From Mesorhizobium sp. M9A.F.Ca.ET.002.03.1.2 (GTDB taxonomy: Bacteria; Pseudomonadota; Alphaproteobacteria; Rhizobiales; Rhizobiaceae), in assembly GCF_003952365.1 (NCBI RefSeq), contig NZ_CP034443.1, forward strand, positions 2,597,001-2,661,000: 64,000 nucleotides of DNA, in the 5' to 3' direction. Below the pieces are notes generated by a model. That model saw only the letters and a program-made list of their open reading frames with translations. It searched no databases and was not told the DNA's origin. Numbering within the stretch: position 1 is the stretch's first letter; each line of letters opens with the position of its first letter. The position numbers and the translations under genes are program-made. This document shows positions 27,624-35,872 of this stretch, piece by piece.

Positions 27624-27857
27624 ATGCCCAAATCTCTTCGATCTCCCCGCCACCAGCGGTTTCTGGCCCAGTTGATCTCACTGCGCAAGGTCAAAGGGCT
27701 GACGCAGGCGCAGGTGGCTGAGAAGCTTGGTCGTCCGCAATCTTTCGTGGCGAAATATGAGGGTGGAGAGCGGCGTCTCGATATCATTGAGTTTCTCGAC
27801 GTAACTGCGGCCCTCGACGCTGATCCGTGTGAGATTCTGTTGAGCCTGCGTGCGTAG
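27624..27857 (+). CDS. QseC-like small XRE-family helix-turn-helix regulator
   Basis: 77 aa, almost entirely one Cro/CI-type domain: LAQLISLRKVKGLTQAQVAE, then KLGRPQSFVAKYEGGERRLD, then FLDVTAALDADPCEIL. There is no Shine-Dalgarno sequence before the ATG (TTCACCTAA), consistent with a leaderless transcript, which I recall being reported for qseC/qseM. It is divergent from the QseM-like gene and probably binds the two palindromes between them, so that the pair forms a bistable switch over quorum-sensing control. Confidence 0.82.
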   Translation: MPKSLRSPRHQRFLAQLISLRKVKGLTQAQVAEKLGRPQSFVAKYEGGERRLDIIEFLDVTAALDADPCEILLSLRA

Positions 27858-28335
27858 TGGGCGCCCGCGCCCATCACCGCGCGTGCCGGGTGCCGGTGGG
27901 TCGATCCCCGCTTTTCTTGGCTCAGGGCGTCTCGACCATTCCGCTGCGCCTCCTAGCGTGTCGTTAGACTCTCGCAATTCTCTCTGTTGTGCCTTTCCCA
28001 GCAGGGGCCGCCGCATCCTTCTAGGCCCGCCGCGGCGTCCCGCAACCCTTAGCTAGCTGTGAGCTTTTCGGGAGGTTGTCCATCCGGTCCTTCGGATGCG
28101 GTGCGGCTCAGACGGCGGGTCCGTTCCTGTCATGACTCGCCGCCGCACCGCTTCCTGGGAAGCAGCCATTGGCGAGCGAAGGACAAAACGATGAGACAGC
28201 GAAGCGCTAGGCCATCGGCGCCGACTGGAAGTCTTCGCGATCATCTTCGAGCGCATCCGCGCTGGGTGATGCGTCGATGCATGGTGGTTACGCGACTTCG
28301 TTGCTTGAAGCGAAGCGACCGCACCGCCCATTTCG
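27858..28335. other. GC-rich region downstream of the first qseC-like gene, partly repeated at 28931
   Basis: No convincing gene. Blocks such as CACGCTTTTCTT-like CCCGCTTTTCTTGG, TAGGCCCGCCGCGGCGTCCC and GGTCCTTCGGATGCGG recur in the same order after the second qseC-like gene, so this tail is part of the duplicated module. A 20-codon frame at 28132 (MTRRRTASWEAAIGERRTKR) is too short to call. Confidence 0.55.
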
Positions 28336-28602
28336 TCAATTGGCGAACAAATCCTTGTAGCCGCTCGTCACCACCCAGTTTGCACGGTTGAGATGACTGC
28401 GAAGAACGTTCCGTGCGCGCTCCGGTTCGCGTGCCGGATCAATGCCGAGGATCACATGGGCCATTTCCTCTTCAGTGGCGTTGTCGGCTGAGGCGTCCAG
28501 GAGCCTCATATAGGTTGTAAAGTGGTCCTTGTCGTAGGCTGTAACGCGGTCTGACCAGGGGACCTCATCGGCAAACGGCGTGTTCGATTTGGGCTGTAAC
28601 AT
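28336..28602 (-). CDS. QseM-like DUF2285-type small protein, second copy
   Basis: 88 aa, closely similar to the product at 27226: EVPWSDRVTAYDKDHFTTYM, then RLLDASADNATEEEMAHVIL, then GIDPAREPERARNVLRSHLN and WVVTSGYKDLF. The first 14 residues differ, but the core is largely conserved. It is again divergent from a small helix-turn-helix gene. Two related antiactivators could bind different TraR- or FseA-type partners, or one may be redundant. No FseA-type gene was recognised in the window. Confidence 0.78.
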   Translation of the reverse strand: MLQPKSNTPFADEVPWSDRVTAYDKDHFTTYMRLLDASADNATEEEMAHVILGIDPAREPERARNVLRSHLNRANWVVTSGYKDLFAN

Positions 28603-28649
28603 CGCTAATTCTATCTCCGGCCAATGGACCCGCGAAGCCCTCTGCCTGC

Positions 28650-28671
28650 TAAATGTGGATTACATATTTTA
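28650..28671. promoter_or_regulatory. Imperfect palindrome between the second qseM- and qseC-like genes
   Basis: TAAATGT GGATT ACATATTTTA forms an imperfect inverted repeat (AAATGT against ACAT-A-TTT) in the AT-rich part of the divergent gap. It differs from the TATCCC/GGGATA operators of the first module, so the two regulators may recognise different sites. Candidate only. Confidence 0.45.
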
Positions 28672-28711
28672 GTTGATAAACTCAAGCCGCCTGATCCGCT
28701 GGCTTGCGTGC

Positions 28712-28930
28712 ATGGATATGCGCAAGTTGGTCGGACGGAATGTGCAGAGGATCAGGCAAAGGAAGCGTCTGACGCAGGAGCAGCTTGCGGAGATTTCCGG
28801 GTTCAGTCAGCAGTACATCAGCGGCTTGGAGAAAGGCCGAAGAAATCCGACAATTATCACGATCTATGAACTGGCATTGGCCCTCGGCGTCAGCCATATG
28901 GATCTGGTTCGGCCCGACAAACAGGCCTGA
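28712..28930 (+). CDS. XRE-family helix-turn-helix regulator paired with the second QseM-like gene
   Basis: 72 aa from ATG 28712 (MDMRKLVGRNVQRIRQRKRL); an in-frame start 13 codons upstream at 28673 is possible. The Cro/CI domain continues TQEQLAEISGFSQQYISGLE, then KGRRNPTIITIYELALALGV. It is a standard XRE domain and differs in sequence from the regulator at 27624, although its position is equivalent. No strong ribosome site is visible. It probably represses or activates the divergent QseM-like gene and itself. Confidence 0.83.
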   Translation: MDMRKLVGRNVQRIRQRKRLTQEQLAEISGFSQQYISGLEKGRRNPTIITIYELALALGVSHMDLVRPDKQA

Positions 28931-29604
28931 TACACCCGCCCTCCAAGTAGCTAGCGGCCTGATGGCGCGCGCCGGGTGCTCGTGAACCCACGCTTTTCTT
29001 AGGGCCCCCCGGCAGCCCCTGCCATTTGGCTCGCCCTGGCGCGGCGCAACCTATTGGACAGTCGGCCGCTGCGGTTTTTGTCAGCCTTTCCTGGGGCCTG
29101 GGGGTTGGTCGGCATTGCCTTTTAGGCCGCCGCGACCTCCCGCAACCTTCGCTCTCGCTTCAGGTCCTTCTCTTGGTTACGGTCCTTCGGATGCGGTCCG
29201 CCTCTTTCAGCGGGCCTAATCGCTTTCTGCCGCCCACCCCACGGGGACAGGCACGCGAGACTAGTATGGAGCGTTGCGGTTAGCGCACGAACAGCAAAGG
29301 AACCGAAAAAACAGGCAACTGTCGCAGCATGGCTGAACCAGCCATCGTGTCGGCATCTAGGAGCCGCGTGTTCGCCTTGCGCTGACACGAAGCTCAGACA
29401 TGACGTCCGGGAGACGATGCTGGCAAATAGTCTGGCTGAAGCATTCCACCCACAATGCCAAAGCCCGTCCCGATCCAAAGCGCTTCTAAGCACTCCATCT
29501 CAGGCGCAAGGCCGGTTGGCCAGTGCACCTTCTTGGTCCGCCGGAAGAGAACCCCGCCCGACAATAGCTTCATGAGGTCTTGCGCTGCAGTGTCGACCGT
29601 AAAA
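28931..29604. other. GC-rich region downstream of the second qseC-like gene
   Basis: No gene supported. The first 300 bases repeat blocks from 27880-28120 (GCCGGGTGC, CACGCTTTTCTTAGGG, TAGGCCGCCGCGACCTCCC, GGTCCTTCGGATGCGGTC). The remainder has no recognisable content. Confidence 0.5.
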
Positions 29605-29625
29605 AAGGGCGCGCGAGGCGCCCTT
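29605..29625 (-). terminator. Rho-independent terminator of the ompW operon
   Basis: AAGGGCGC and GCGCCCTT form a perfect 8-bp stem with a 5-base loop. On the minus strand the stem is followed by a run of T (the AAAAAA at 29601-29606). It lies 42 bases past the ompW stop. Confidence 0.85.
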
Positions 29626-29667
29626 CATTTTAAACCGGCAGTCGGGAAGCAGACTTCACTCTGATAT

Positions 29668-30366
29668 TCAAAAGCGGTAGGTGACACCTGCGCCTATCAG
29701 CCAGGGATCGAGCTCCGCCTTCCCCGTCAGCTTCGCGCCGGCCACCGTGACGTCGAAGTCCGGCTTCAGGAAAAGCTTCTTCACGTCGAAGTTGACGCCC
29801 CAGTGCTGGTCCACCATGTAGTCGAAACCGACCTGCAGCGCCGTGCCGAACGTATTCTTCACCTTGAGAGCGTCGGCGCTGCCGGTGTCCTGGTTATAGA
29901 AGATCGTGTAGTTCACGCCGGCGCCGACATAAGGCTTGAACGCGCCGAAATCGGTAAAATGGTACTGCAATGTCAGCGTGGGCGGGAGCAGCCAAACCTT
30001 GCCGATATTACCCGCCGAGCGGATCGTTCCCTGACCTTCGATGTTAGCATAGGTGGTGCCGAGTATGAGTTCGGCGGCGATATTGTCGGTGAAGAAATAC
30101 GAGATATCGAGTTCCGGCGTCACCGTGTCCGAATAGGAAAGACCGGAGCCGGGAAGCGTATCAACGTAGCCCAGATCTTTCGTAACGACGCCCAACCCCC
30201 GCAGGCGGACCTGCCAAGGGCTTGGCGCTTCGGTGACCGAGGCTCCCGTCTCCGCCAGGACGGTCTCTGCTTGCGCAGGCTCCGCGGCGACGGCCTGCTG
30301 TCCCACGATGATCGGGGCCACCGCCGCTGCTATTGCCCGCGCTACGCCCATTCGCGTTCTCGCCAT
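29668..30366 (-). CDS. ompW: OmpW-family outer membrane protein
   Basis: 232 aa from the ATG at 30366, preceded by AAGGAG at a good distance. A signal peptide (ARAIAAAVAPIIVGQQAVA) is followed by an OmpW eight-stranded barrel: WQVRLRGLGVVTKD, ELDISYFFTDNIAAELILG, KVWLLPPTLTLQYHFTDFGA, FKPYVGAGVNYTIFY, FGTALQVGFDYMVDQHWGVN, and the terminal ITYRF-like VTYRF with aromatic end residue. OmpW proteins are small outer-membrane channels for hydrophobic or small polar compounds. It is downstream of the peptidase gene by 38 bases and ends in a clear terminator, so the two form an operon. Confidence 0.93.
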   Translation of the reverse strand: MARTRMGVARAIAAAVAPIIVGQQAVAAEPAQAETVLAETGASVTEAPSPWQVRLRGLGVVTKDLGYVDTLPGSGLSYSDTVTPELDISYFFTDNIAAELILGTTYANIEGQGTIRSAGNIGKVWLLPPTLTLQYHFTDFGAFKPYVGAGVNYTIFYNQDTGSADALKVKNTFGTALQVGFDYMVDQHWGVNFDVKKLFLKPDFDVTVAGAKLTGKAELDPWLIGAGVTYRF

Positions 30367-30404
30367 GATATTCACTCCTTGATGTTCAGAAAGGATGCAC
30401 TGCA

Positions 30405-32567
30405 CTATTTCGTCTCCTGCTCGAATGAATTGTTGATGGAGCTCAAATGCTCCTCTTGCGTTGCAACGCGTTCCGCCATCTCCGGAAGGTGATCGTTGAA
30501 GCCGATTGCGCTGCGGAGAAAATTGGTGCCTAGACTGATGAATGCGGCTTGCTCCCGATTGTCCTTGCCGTAGCCGTGCCCGCCTGCGCTGGCCTCGTAG
30601 AAGTAAGCGGGATAGCCAAGAGCCTGCAGTTTTGCGGCCATCTTGCGCGCATGGCCCGGATGGACGCGGTCGTCGCGTTTCGTGGTGGCGATCAGGATAG
30701 GCGGATAGGGCTGTCCCGGCGCCGCGGCGTGATAGGCGGAGATTTCCTTCAGGAAAGCCCAATCGTGAGCCTTGTCCGGATCGCCATATTCGTCGATCCA
30801 GCTCGCGCCCGCCAAGAGCTTGGTGTAGCGACGCATGTCGATAAGCGGAATTGTGCAGAACAGAGCCCCGAAATGCTCAGGATAGCGGGTCAGCATGTTT
30901 GCGATCAGCAGGCCGCCATTTGAGCCGCCCTCGGCGGCAATCCGCCTCGGCAGGGTGATGCCCCTTCGCACGAGGTCGGCGGCAACGGCGGCGAAATCGT
31001 CATGCGCGAGACGCTTGCCCTCCCTGCGCCCGGCATCGTGCCAGCGGGTGCCGAACTCGCCGCCGCCGCGGATGTTCGCCTCCACACACGTGCCGCCGCG
31101 CTCGAGCCACAGCTTGCCCAGCGGGGAGTTGTAGTAGGGCAGGAGTGATATGCCGAACCCGCCATAAGCGGAAAGGTGAATCGGAGCATCTCCGTTCCCG
31201 TTCGCCGGACCAACCTGCGTATAGGGGATCAGCTCATGATCGATAGAGACTACCTCGTGGCGCGTGACCACCAGTCCGGATGCATCGAAATTCTCCGGGC
31301 TGCGCTTCAGGATTGCTGAAGCGCTGAGAGACGGCGCGGCATTGAGATCGAATAGCAAGAGCTGCGGCGGCGTGATCGGATCCTGAGCGCAGACCAGGAC
31401 CTCTCCATTGGTCTCGTGAACTGCCGCATCGAATGACCAGACGTGGACAGTCCCTTCGGCGGGCAGGGTGTCCAGGACTCGGCGCGTCCATTCCTGGTGG
31501 CCGGGAGTGAACATCTCCAAACGCGGTACGAGATTGACGAGGTAAGAGTTAATGAGCTTCCCGTCATTCCAGAAGAATGACTGCAGGGAGCGCCTTTCCG
31601 CTGGTTGAAACAGGGTCTCAAAACGGCGTCCGCCTGCGAGGAAAGAGGAAAGCGAGATGACGATCAGCGCGTCGGCGGGATGGGTGGTGCCTCCCACCGT
31701 CCAGGGCTTGCGCGGCCTTACCGCCAGCCAGTCGCCGAAGACCCGCCACGACGCGTCGCGAGGAAGATCGATCTGCGTCCTCGGCCCGCTCCTGTCGCCG
31801 ATCCAACTGATCTTCTCGAAGAAGGCCCGTTTCTCAATGAACCAAAGGCGTTCGCTGCGGCCGGTGCGGTCCGAATGACCAGACACCTTGAGGCTCTCGA
31901 ACCCGGCCTCGAAGATTACCGGCGTGGTGAGGGGATCCGCGTCACGCTTCCACACTCGCACGGTGCGCGCATAGCCGGAGCGGGTGGCCATGCCATTACC
32001 AAGCGCACTGGAAAGCAGAAGCGTGTCAGGGTCTAGCCAACTAACGTAGCCTTTGGCCTCGGGGAGATTGAAACCGTCGGCGACAAAGCTCAGAGAGATC
32101 AGGTCGAATTCGCGATGCACGACCGCGTCGCTGCCGCCGCGCGACAGGCGCAGAACGGCTCTTTCCCGTCTCTCCGGCTCGATGGACGCGCCGTCCCAGA
32201 TCCAATCCTCTCCGTCGCTAGCCGCGAGAGCATCCAGATCGAGCAGTAGCTCCCATTGGGGATCCGCCTTCATGTAGGCGGCAAGGGTGGTCCGGCGCCA
32301 CAGTCCGCGTGGATTTCCGGCATCTCGCCAATAATTGTAGAGGTACTGACCACGGCGCGCGATCAGGGGAAGGTTGTCGCGATTGTCGAAAATGGCTGTC
32401 AGAGCCGCGCGGTCGCGCTCGAACTGCGTTTCACTGAAGTGCTTCAGGGTCTTTGCCGACTGGCCGGCGGCCCAGGCAAGTGCCCGCTCGCCCTCTACAT
32501 CTTCAAGCCAGAGATAGGGATCGTCTTCGGGAGCATCCAGCGTTGGACGGACATCAAATGCGTTCAT
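30405..32567 (-). CDS. Prolyl oligopeptidase (peptidase family S9A)
   Basis: 720 aa, usual length for the family. The N-terminal part (DDPYLWLEDVEGERALAWAA) leads into the beta-propeller region. The C-terminal alpha/beta hydrolase has ANIRGGGEFGTRWHDAGRRE, the nucleophile elbow EGGSNGGLLIANM, IDMRRYTKLLAGASWIDEYG, the Asp block TTKRDDRVHPGHARKM and the catalytic His in ASAGGHGYG. Such enzymes cut short proline-containing peptides, usually in the cytoplasm; no signal peptide is visible. Co-transcription with OmpW suggests that peptides enter through the outer membrane and are degraded inside. Confidence 0.95.
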   Translation of the reverse strand: MNAFDVRPTLDAPEDDPYLWLEDVEGERALAWAAGQSAKTLKHFSETQFERDRAALTAIFDNRDNLPLIARRGQYLYNYWRDAGNPRGLWRRTTLAAYMKADPQWELLLDLDALAASDGEDWIWDGASIEPERRERAVLRLSRGGSDAVVHREFDLISLSFVADGFNLPEAKGYVSWLDPDTLLLSSALGNGMATRSGYARTVRVWKRDADPLTTPVIFEAGFESLKVSGHSDRTGRSERLWFIEKRAFFEKISWIGDRSGPRTQIDLPRDASWRVFGDWLAVRPRKPWTVGGTTHPADALIVISLSSFLAGGRRFETLFQPAERRSLQSFFWNDGKLINSYLVNLVPRLEMFTPGHQEWTRRVLDTLPAEGTVHVWSFDAAVHETNGEVLVCAQDPITPPQLLLFDLNAAPSLSASAILKRSPENFDASGLVVTRHEVVSIDHELIPYTQVGPANGNGDAPIHLSAYGGFGISLLPYYNSPLGKLWLERGGTCVEANIRGGGEFGTRWHDAGRREGKRLAHDDFAAVAADLVRRGITLPRRIAAEGGSNGGLLIANMLTRYPEHFGALFCTIPLIDMRRYTKLLAGASWIDEYGDPDKAHDWAFLKEISAYHAAAPGQPYPPILIATTKRDDRVHPGHARKMAAKLQALGYPAYFYEASAGGHGYGKDNREQAAFISLGTNFLRSAIGFNDHLPEMAERVATQEEHLSSINNSFEQETK

Positions 32568-33256
32568 GTCCGGACAGCCTTCAGAAAGAAGGGATAGATG
32601 CTTCCGTCGGCTCGGGAACGCTCAGTGTCGGTAGCGGCGCCCACATGTTCGAAAAGCGTGATCATTGATGAGTTCTTCCAGTCGGTGCGGCATCGCAGTG
32701 CTTTTGCGCATAGGACCGCAACCGTCGTGCCAACTGGGAAAATCGTTTCGGAACAATGCGATCGCTCTGGAAGCGTTGTGTCACATGTCCGACATCGTCG
32801 AGAATCCGACAACGAGTGCTCCTCCTAATCACCGGATCAACCTCCGGCGCCAGTCGGTGACACCGTGCAGAACTCGAGCAGTGAAGCTCATTGGTGAACT
32901 TGGTTGACGCCCAACATCTTCGCTCTGGAGCGCTTCACGCACACGGATTCATGGCAGACACCATGAGGCGATCGATGCGGTTAGCGACCAAGCTGGCTGC
33001 CTGTGGGTTTCAGCCGCCAGCTGGAAGCAGCGGAGTTCTGAGGAGAAGGATGGGGCACCGCTTGGGCGACCTGATGGTTGCCCAAGCCCTGCCGCAATCT
33101 TGGCCTGCACCGTCCCCTTGATTGCATTCCTTGAAGTCTGTCGATCAAGCCAGGAAGCTGCATTCGGCGAACGAGTTGTGTGCGTCAAGTTCTGCAAAAA
33201 ATGGCGTGGCATTCAGCGGTGACATTGGCGTGTCCGCCGCGCAGCCCCGTGTTTAG
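32568..33256. other. Stretch without a recognisable gene upstream of the peptidase operon
   Basis: 690 bases. The part next to 32567 should contain the peptidase promoter on the minus strand. The rest shows only short overlapping open frames and is probably decayed DNA upstream of the RHE_PE00001 relic. Confidence 0.35.
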
Positions 33257-34168
33257 CGGAGCGGCGGACACGGCGGCCGCGTCTCCCGCGCGCATGCGGT
33301 GCTGCGAACCCGCCGTCGCATTTTGTCGCAAAAGGCGGACTGGGCGCTCAGTCGCGACGGTTTTTTGGCCCTGACCGGCCGGGGTGGCGCGATGCCGGCG
33401 GCGGGACAAAAAGGCTGGGAAGGGCAGGGGGTGTTTGTCCCCAAAGCGGATACCAATGCGGCGATGGAGGTGCAGGAGCTGAATCCGCTGGCCCTAGAAT
33501 TTGCCGAGATCGATGCTGTCCTGGCGCGCTCGTCGAAGATTCTGAGCGGCGCCGACGTGTCTGCTCGAAAAGAGGAAACGTCACGACGTGACCGGCCGAA
33601 CCTGATCTACGATCTCGACTGGAATGAAGAAGAGCGGCTGGCCGAATGGCGGGATGTGATGGTCAGGACCCGCGATCTGCCGGTCATCCTGCGCGCCGCG
33701 GTCCTCCTCGAAGCCTGGTCGGACATCGAGGTGCTGCAGCATGCCACGTGGCTCGGGCCGCTGTTCGTCGCCGCGCTGCTGCGGCAGGAGGGTCTTGCCG
33801 CCAATCATCTCGTCAGCCTGCAGCTCGGCGCCAAGAACATTCCACGAGAGCGGCGGCGGGCGCGCAATCGCTCGGATCGGTTGTTGGCTTTTGTCGATGC
33901 CATCCACGAGGCAGCGCTCGCCGGGTTGAAAGAGCATGACCGGCTGGTGATGGCAAAAAGCCAGATGGATCGGCGGCTGCGGGAGCGGCGCGTCAGTTCA
34001 AAACTTTCCGACCTGATCGAGCTGGTGATGTCGCGGCCACTTGTCTCGACTGGCATGGTTCAGAAGGGGCTAAAAGTGACAAAACAGGGGGCGCTGAATC
34101 TGGTCGGTGAGCTTGGGCTGCGCGAGATGACGGGTAGGGGAAGGTTTCGCGCGTGGGGCATCGTGTGA
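33257..34168 (+). pseudogene. RHE_PE00001-family (DUF1612 plus helix-turn-helix) protein, N-terminally truncated
   Basis: The frame is open from a stop at 33254 and enters family sequence at RAHAVLRTRRRIL. It continues through LDWNEEERLAEWRDVM, LPVILRAAVLLEAWSDIEVL, ARNRSDRLLAFVDAIHEAAL and ends with the helix-turn-helix KLSDLIELVMSRPLVSTGMV, then TKQGALNLVGELGLREMTGR. Family members are about 370-400 aa; the first 80-100 residues are missing or scrambled here. Such genes are common on rhizobial plasmids and islands; their function is unknown. A piece of another copy lies at 50262. Confidence 0.8.
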
Positions 34169-34236
34169 TGATGGGCTTTTTGGACGATAGACGGGCTGAC
34201 GCTGGCGACTTGTCAATAGTGTGGTCGGGGATTGCA

Positions 34237-34443
34237 ATGCCGTCACTAAAAACAAACCTAGTTAAAGAAATAGATCGGCTCCCACAGCCGACCAATACGG
34301 GCGCCATGCAGCCGCTTTTCGAAGCGGTCAGCAACTCGATTCATACCGCATCCCGGCAATCGAATCCTTACGGCCCGCACCCCCTGTCCGGATGGCTGAC
34401 CAAGGACTCCCGGGCCACCGGCCTGAATGGGCATCCGGCCTGA
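34237..34443 (+). pseudogene. N-terminal fragment of a GHKL (HATPase) ATP-binding protein
   Basis: MPSLKTNLVKEIDRLPQPTN, then MQPLFEAVSNSIHTASRQS, is the opening of a GHKL ATPase; LFEAVSNSIHT contains the N-box (E..xNSIH) that binds Mg-ATP. After about 43 codons the sequence changes to unrelated DNA and stops at 34443. Full-length relatives are large and often stand next to cytosine methyltransferases, Vsr and helicases (MutL/MORC-like restriction systems). The remaining parts of such a system lie 11-18 kb to the right. Confidence 0.72.
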
Positions 34444-34558
34444 GGGGCCGGATTCGGGTCTTTCGGCTGATCCGTCAACAAAGGAGCGATTTGCAGGCCA
34501 TACAGCGCGTTCGTCGACGCCTTGCAATACTCTCAGGTCAGGGGGAAAGAGGTCACCT

Positions 34559-35872
34559 GTGCATGTGGCGTACACCGTGCTAGTGCAGTCTTGGGACGGC
34601 ATGGGGCTTCGCATGGACAAGCAAACTAAGGGCGCATGGGTCATCCATCACGGCAGGAAGATTTCGGGCGACCAGCGTGGCGCGTCGGAATACAGCGCGA
34701 TAGACCTTGCGGCGAAGGCGGCTTCGCTGCTGGTCAGGCTTGCGGAGAGCAAGCAAGCGGATCTGAACAAGAGCCAAGTGGTAGCCGCTGCAAGGATCGG
34801 CGGCCTGAATCCTAAGACAGAGCTGCAGGCATGCCTGACCCAGCTTCAGGGTCGCCGGGTCATCGATGTCGCCGCTGACGGTTCGATTTCGGTCATTGGC
34901 GTGACCGGTCGCACCGCGCTTGGTCACGCCTCGGACCTTTTCGACGAGAACGAGCCTCAGCCCTTCGAGCTGGCCTCTATAGGCCTGGCGGAGCTGACAT
35001 CGTCCGCGCCCGTCGGCGTGAAGGCTGCGTCCGAGTACATCGGTGACACCTATAAGCTAACCAAGAACGATACCTCCGATTTCCTCGGCCAGGCTTATGG
35101 CATCGGGTTCGTTGACGCCGAGGGAGAAGGCGATGACCGCCTTCTGTTCAACGGCAACCTGTTCCGCCGGAACACAGCCCAAAAGACCAAGAAGGTGCTC
35201 GACTCGCTGACCCCGGCCGAACAGGCAAGCCTCCAGCAGTTCGAGCAGCTGCTCAAGGTGAAGGGCGCGGTCGTAGCCACCCACGCCAAGAAGATGCTTG
35301 GCGCTCTACTGCTCTCGAAGCTCCAGTCCGCTGCCGTCTTCGACATCAACGTCGTTTCCAACGAGGCCGGCGAACACGCGTTCATGACGTCGCCAGGCGC
35401 ATTCCACAAGTTTACCAGTCCGCTGATCGACGACGCGTTTGATCATGCCAAGGCGCTGGTTTCCGCTCTCAGCTACGGCATGTCACAGAGCACGCCTGTC
35501 CGCGGCCGAATTTGGGGAGTTGAATTGATCCTTGCCAAGCTGCTCCGAGGCGAGGCGGTCGGCCCAGCTCCTGCCATCGGGAGCGACTACCGAGCGCTGG
35601 AGTTCGAGCGCGTTGTCCAGATAACGCATACCGGAAACGGCTATTTCACGATGCGCCTCCTGAAGATGGAGGTCGGTCAAATCGCCTTGCAGGTTCTGAA
35701 GGGTGGCGATGCCGCCGCAGCGGCGCTGGAAGTGCTTCCGAGCGCTGGCATGAGCGGGTACACTCCTCCGGAAGCCGCTCGGACGGATTTCCGGACAAAG
35801 AAACAGGGCCCTCAAAGCAAGTCGCAGATGCGGACGCTGTTGAGCGCCGTACGCGGTGGAGGCAGGCTATGA
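34559..35872 (+). CDS. Unrecognised protein with a probable N-terminal winged helix, first gene of a two-gene operon
   Basis: 437 aa from the GTG at 34559, chosen because AAAGAGG lies 6 bases before it; ATG 34601 and ATG 34613 are alternatives. I do not recognise the family. Residues roughly 45-110 (DLAAKAASLLVRLAESKQAD, then AARIGGLNPKTELQACLTQL, then GRRVIDVAADGSISV) look like a winged helix. The remainder is mixed alpha/beta and soluble, with a second winged-helix-like region (TLAEL.SSAPVGV) around 130-190. No membrane segment or signal peptide. It overlaps the next gene by four bases (ATGA), so the two products are made together. The partner is a probable nuclease, so a role in DNA-targeting defence or regulation is a guess. 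Confidence 0.75.
   Translation: MHVAYTVLVQSWDGMGLRMDKQTKGAWVIHHGRKISGDQRGASEYSAIDLAAKAASLLVRLAESKQADLNKSQVVAAARIGGLNPKTELQACLTQLQGRRVIDVAADGSISVIGVTGRTALGHASDLFDENEPQPFELASIGLAELTSSAPVGVKAASEYIGDTYKLTKNDTSDFLGQAYGIGFVDAEGEGDDRLLFNGNLFRRNTAQKTKKVLDSLTPAEQASLQQFEQLLKVKGAVVATHAKKMLGALLLSKLQSAAVFDINVVSNEAGEHAFMTSPGAFHKFTSPLIDDAFDHAKALVSALSYGMSQSTPVRGRIWGVELILAKLLRGEAVGPAPAIGSDYRALEFERVVQITHTGNGYFTMRLLKMEVGQIALQVLKGGDAAAAALEVLPSAGMSGYTPPEAARTDFRTKKQGPQSKSQMRTLLSAVRGGGRL

Noticed and set aside
29668..30762. A longer OmpW start within the peptidase gene
   Set aside because: The ATG at 30366 has a good ribosome site and a signal peptide immediately after it; upstream residues are the shadow of the peptidase.
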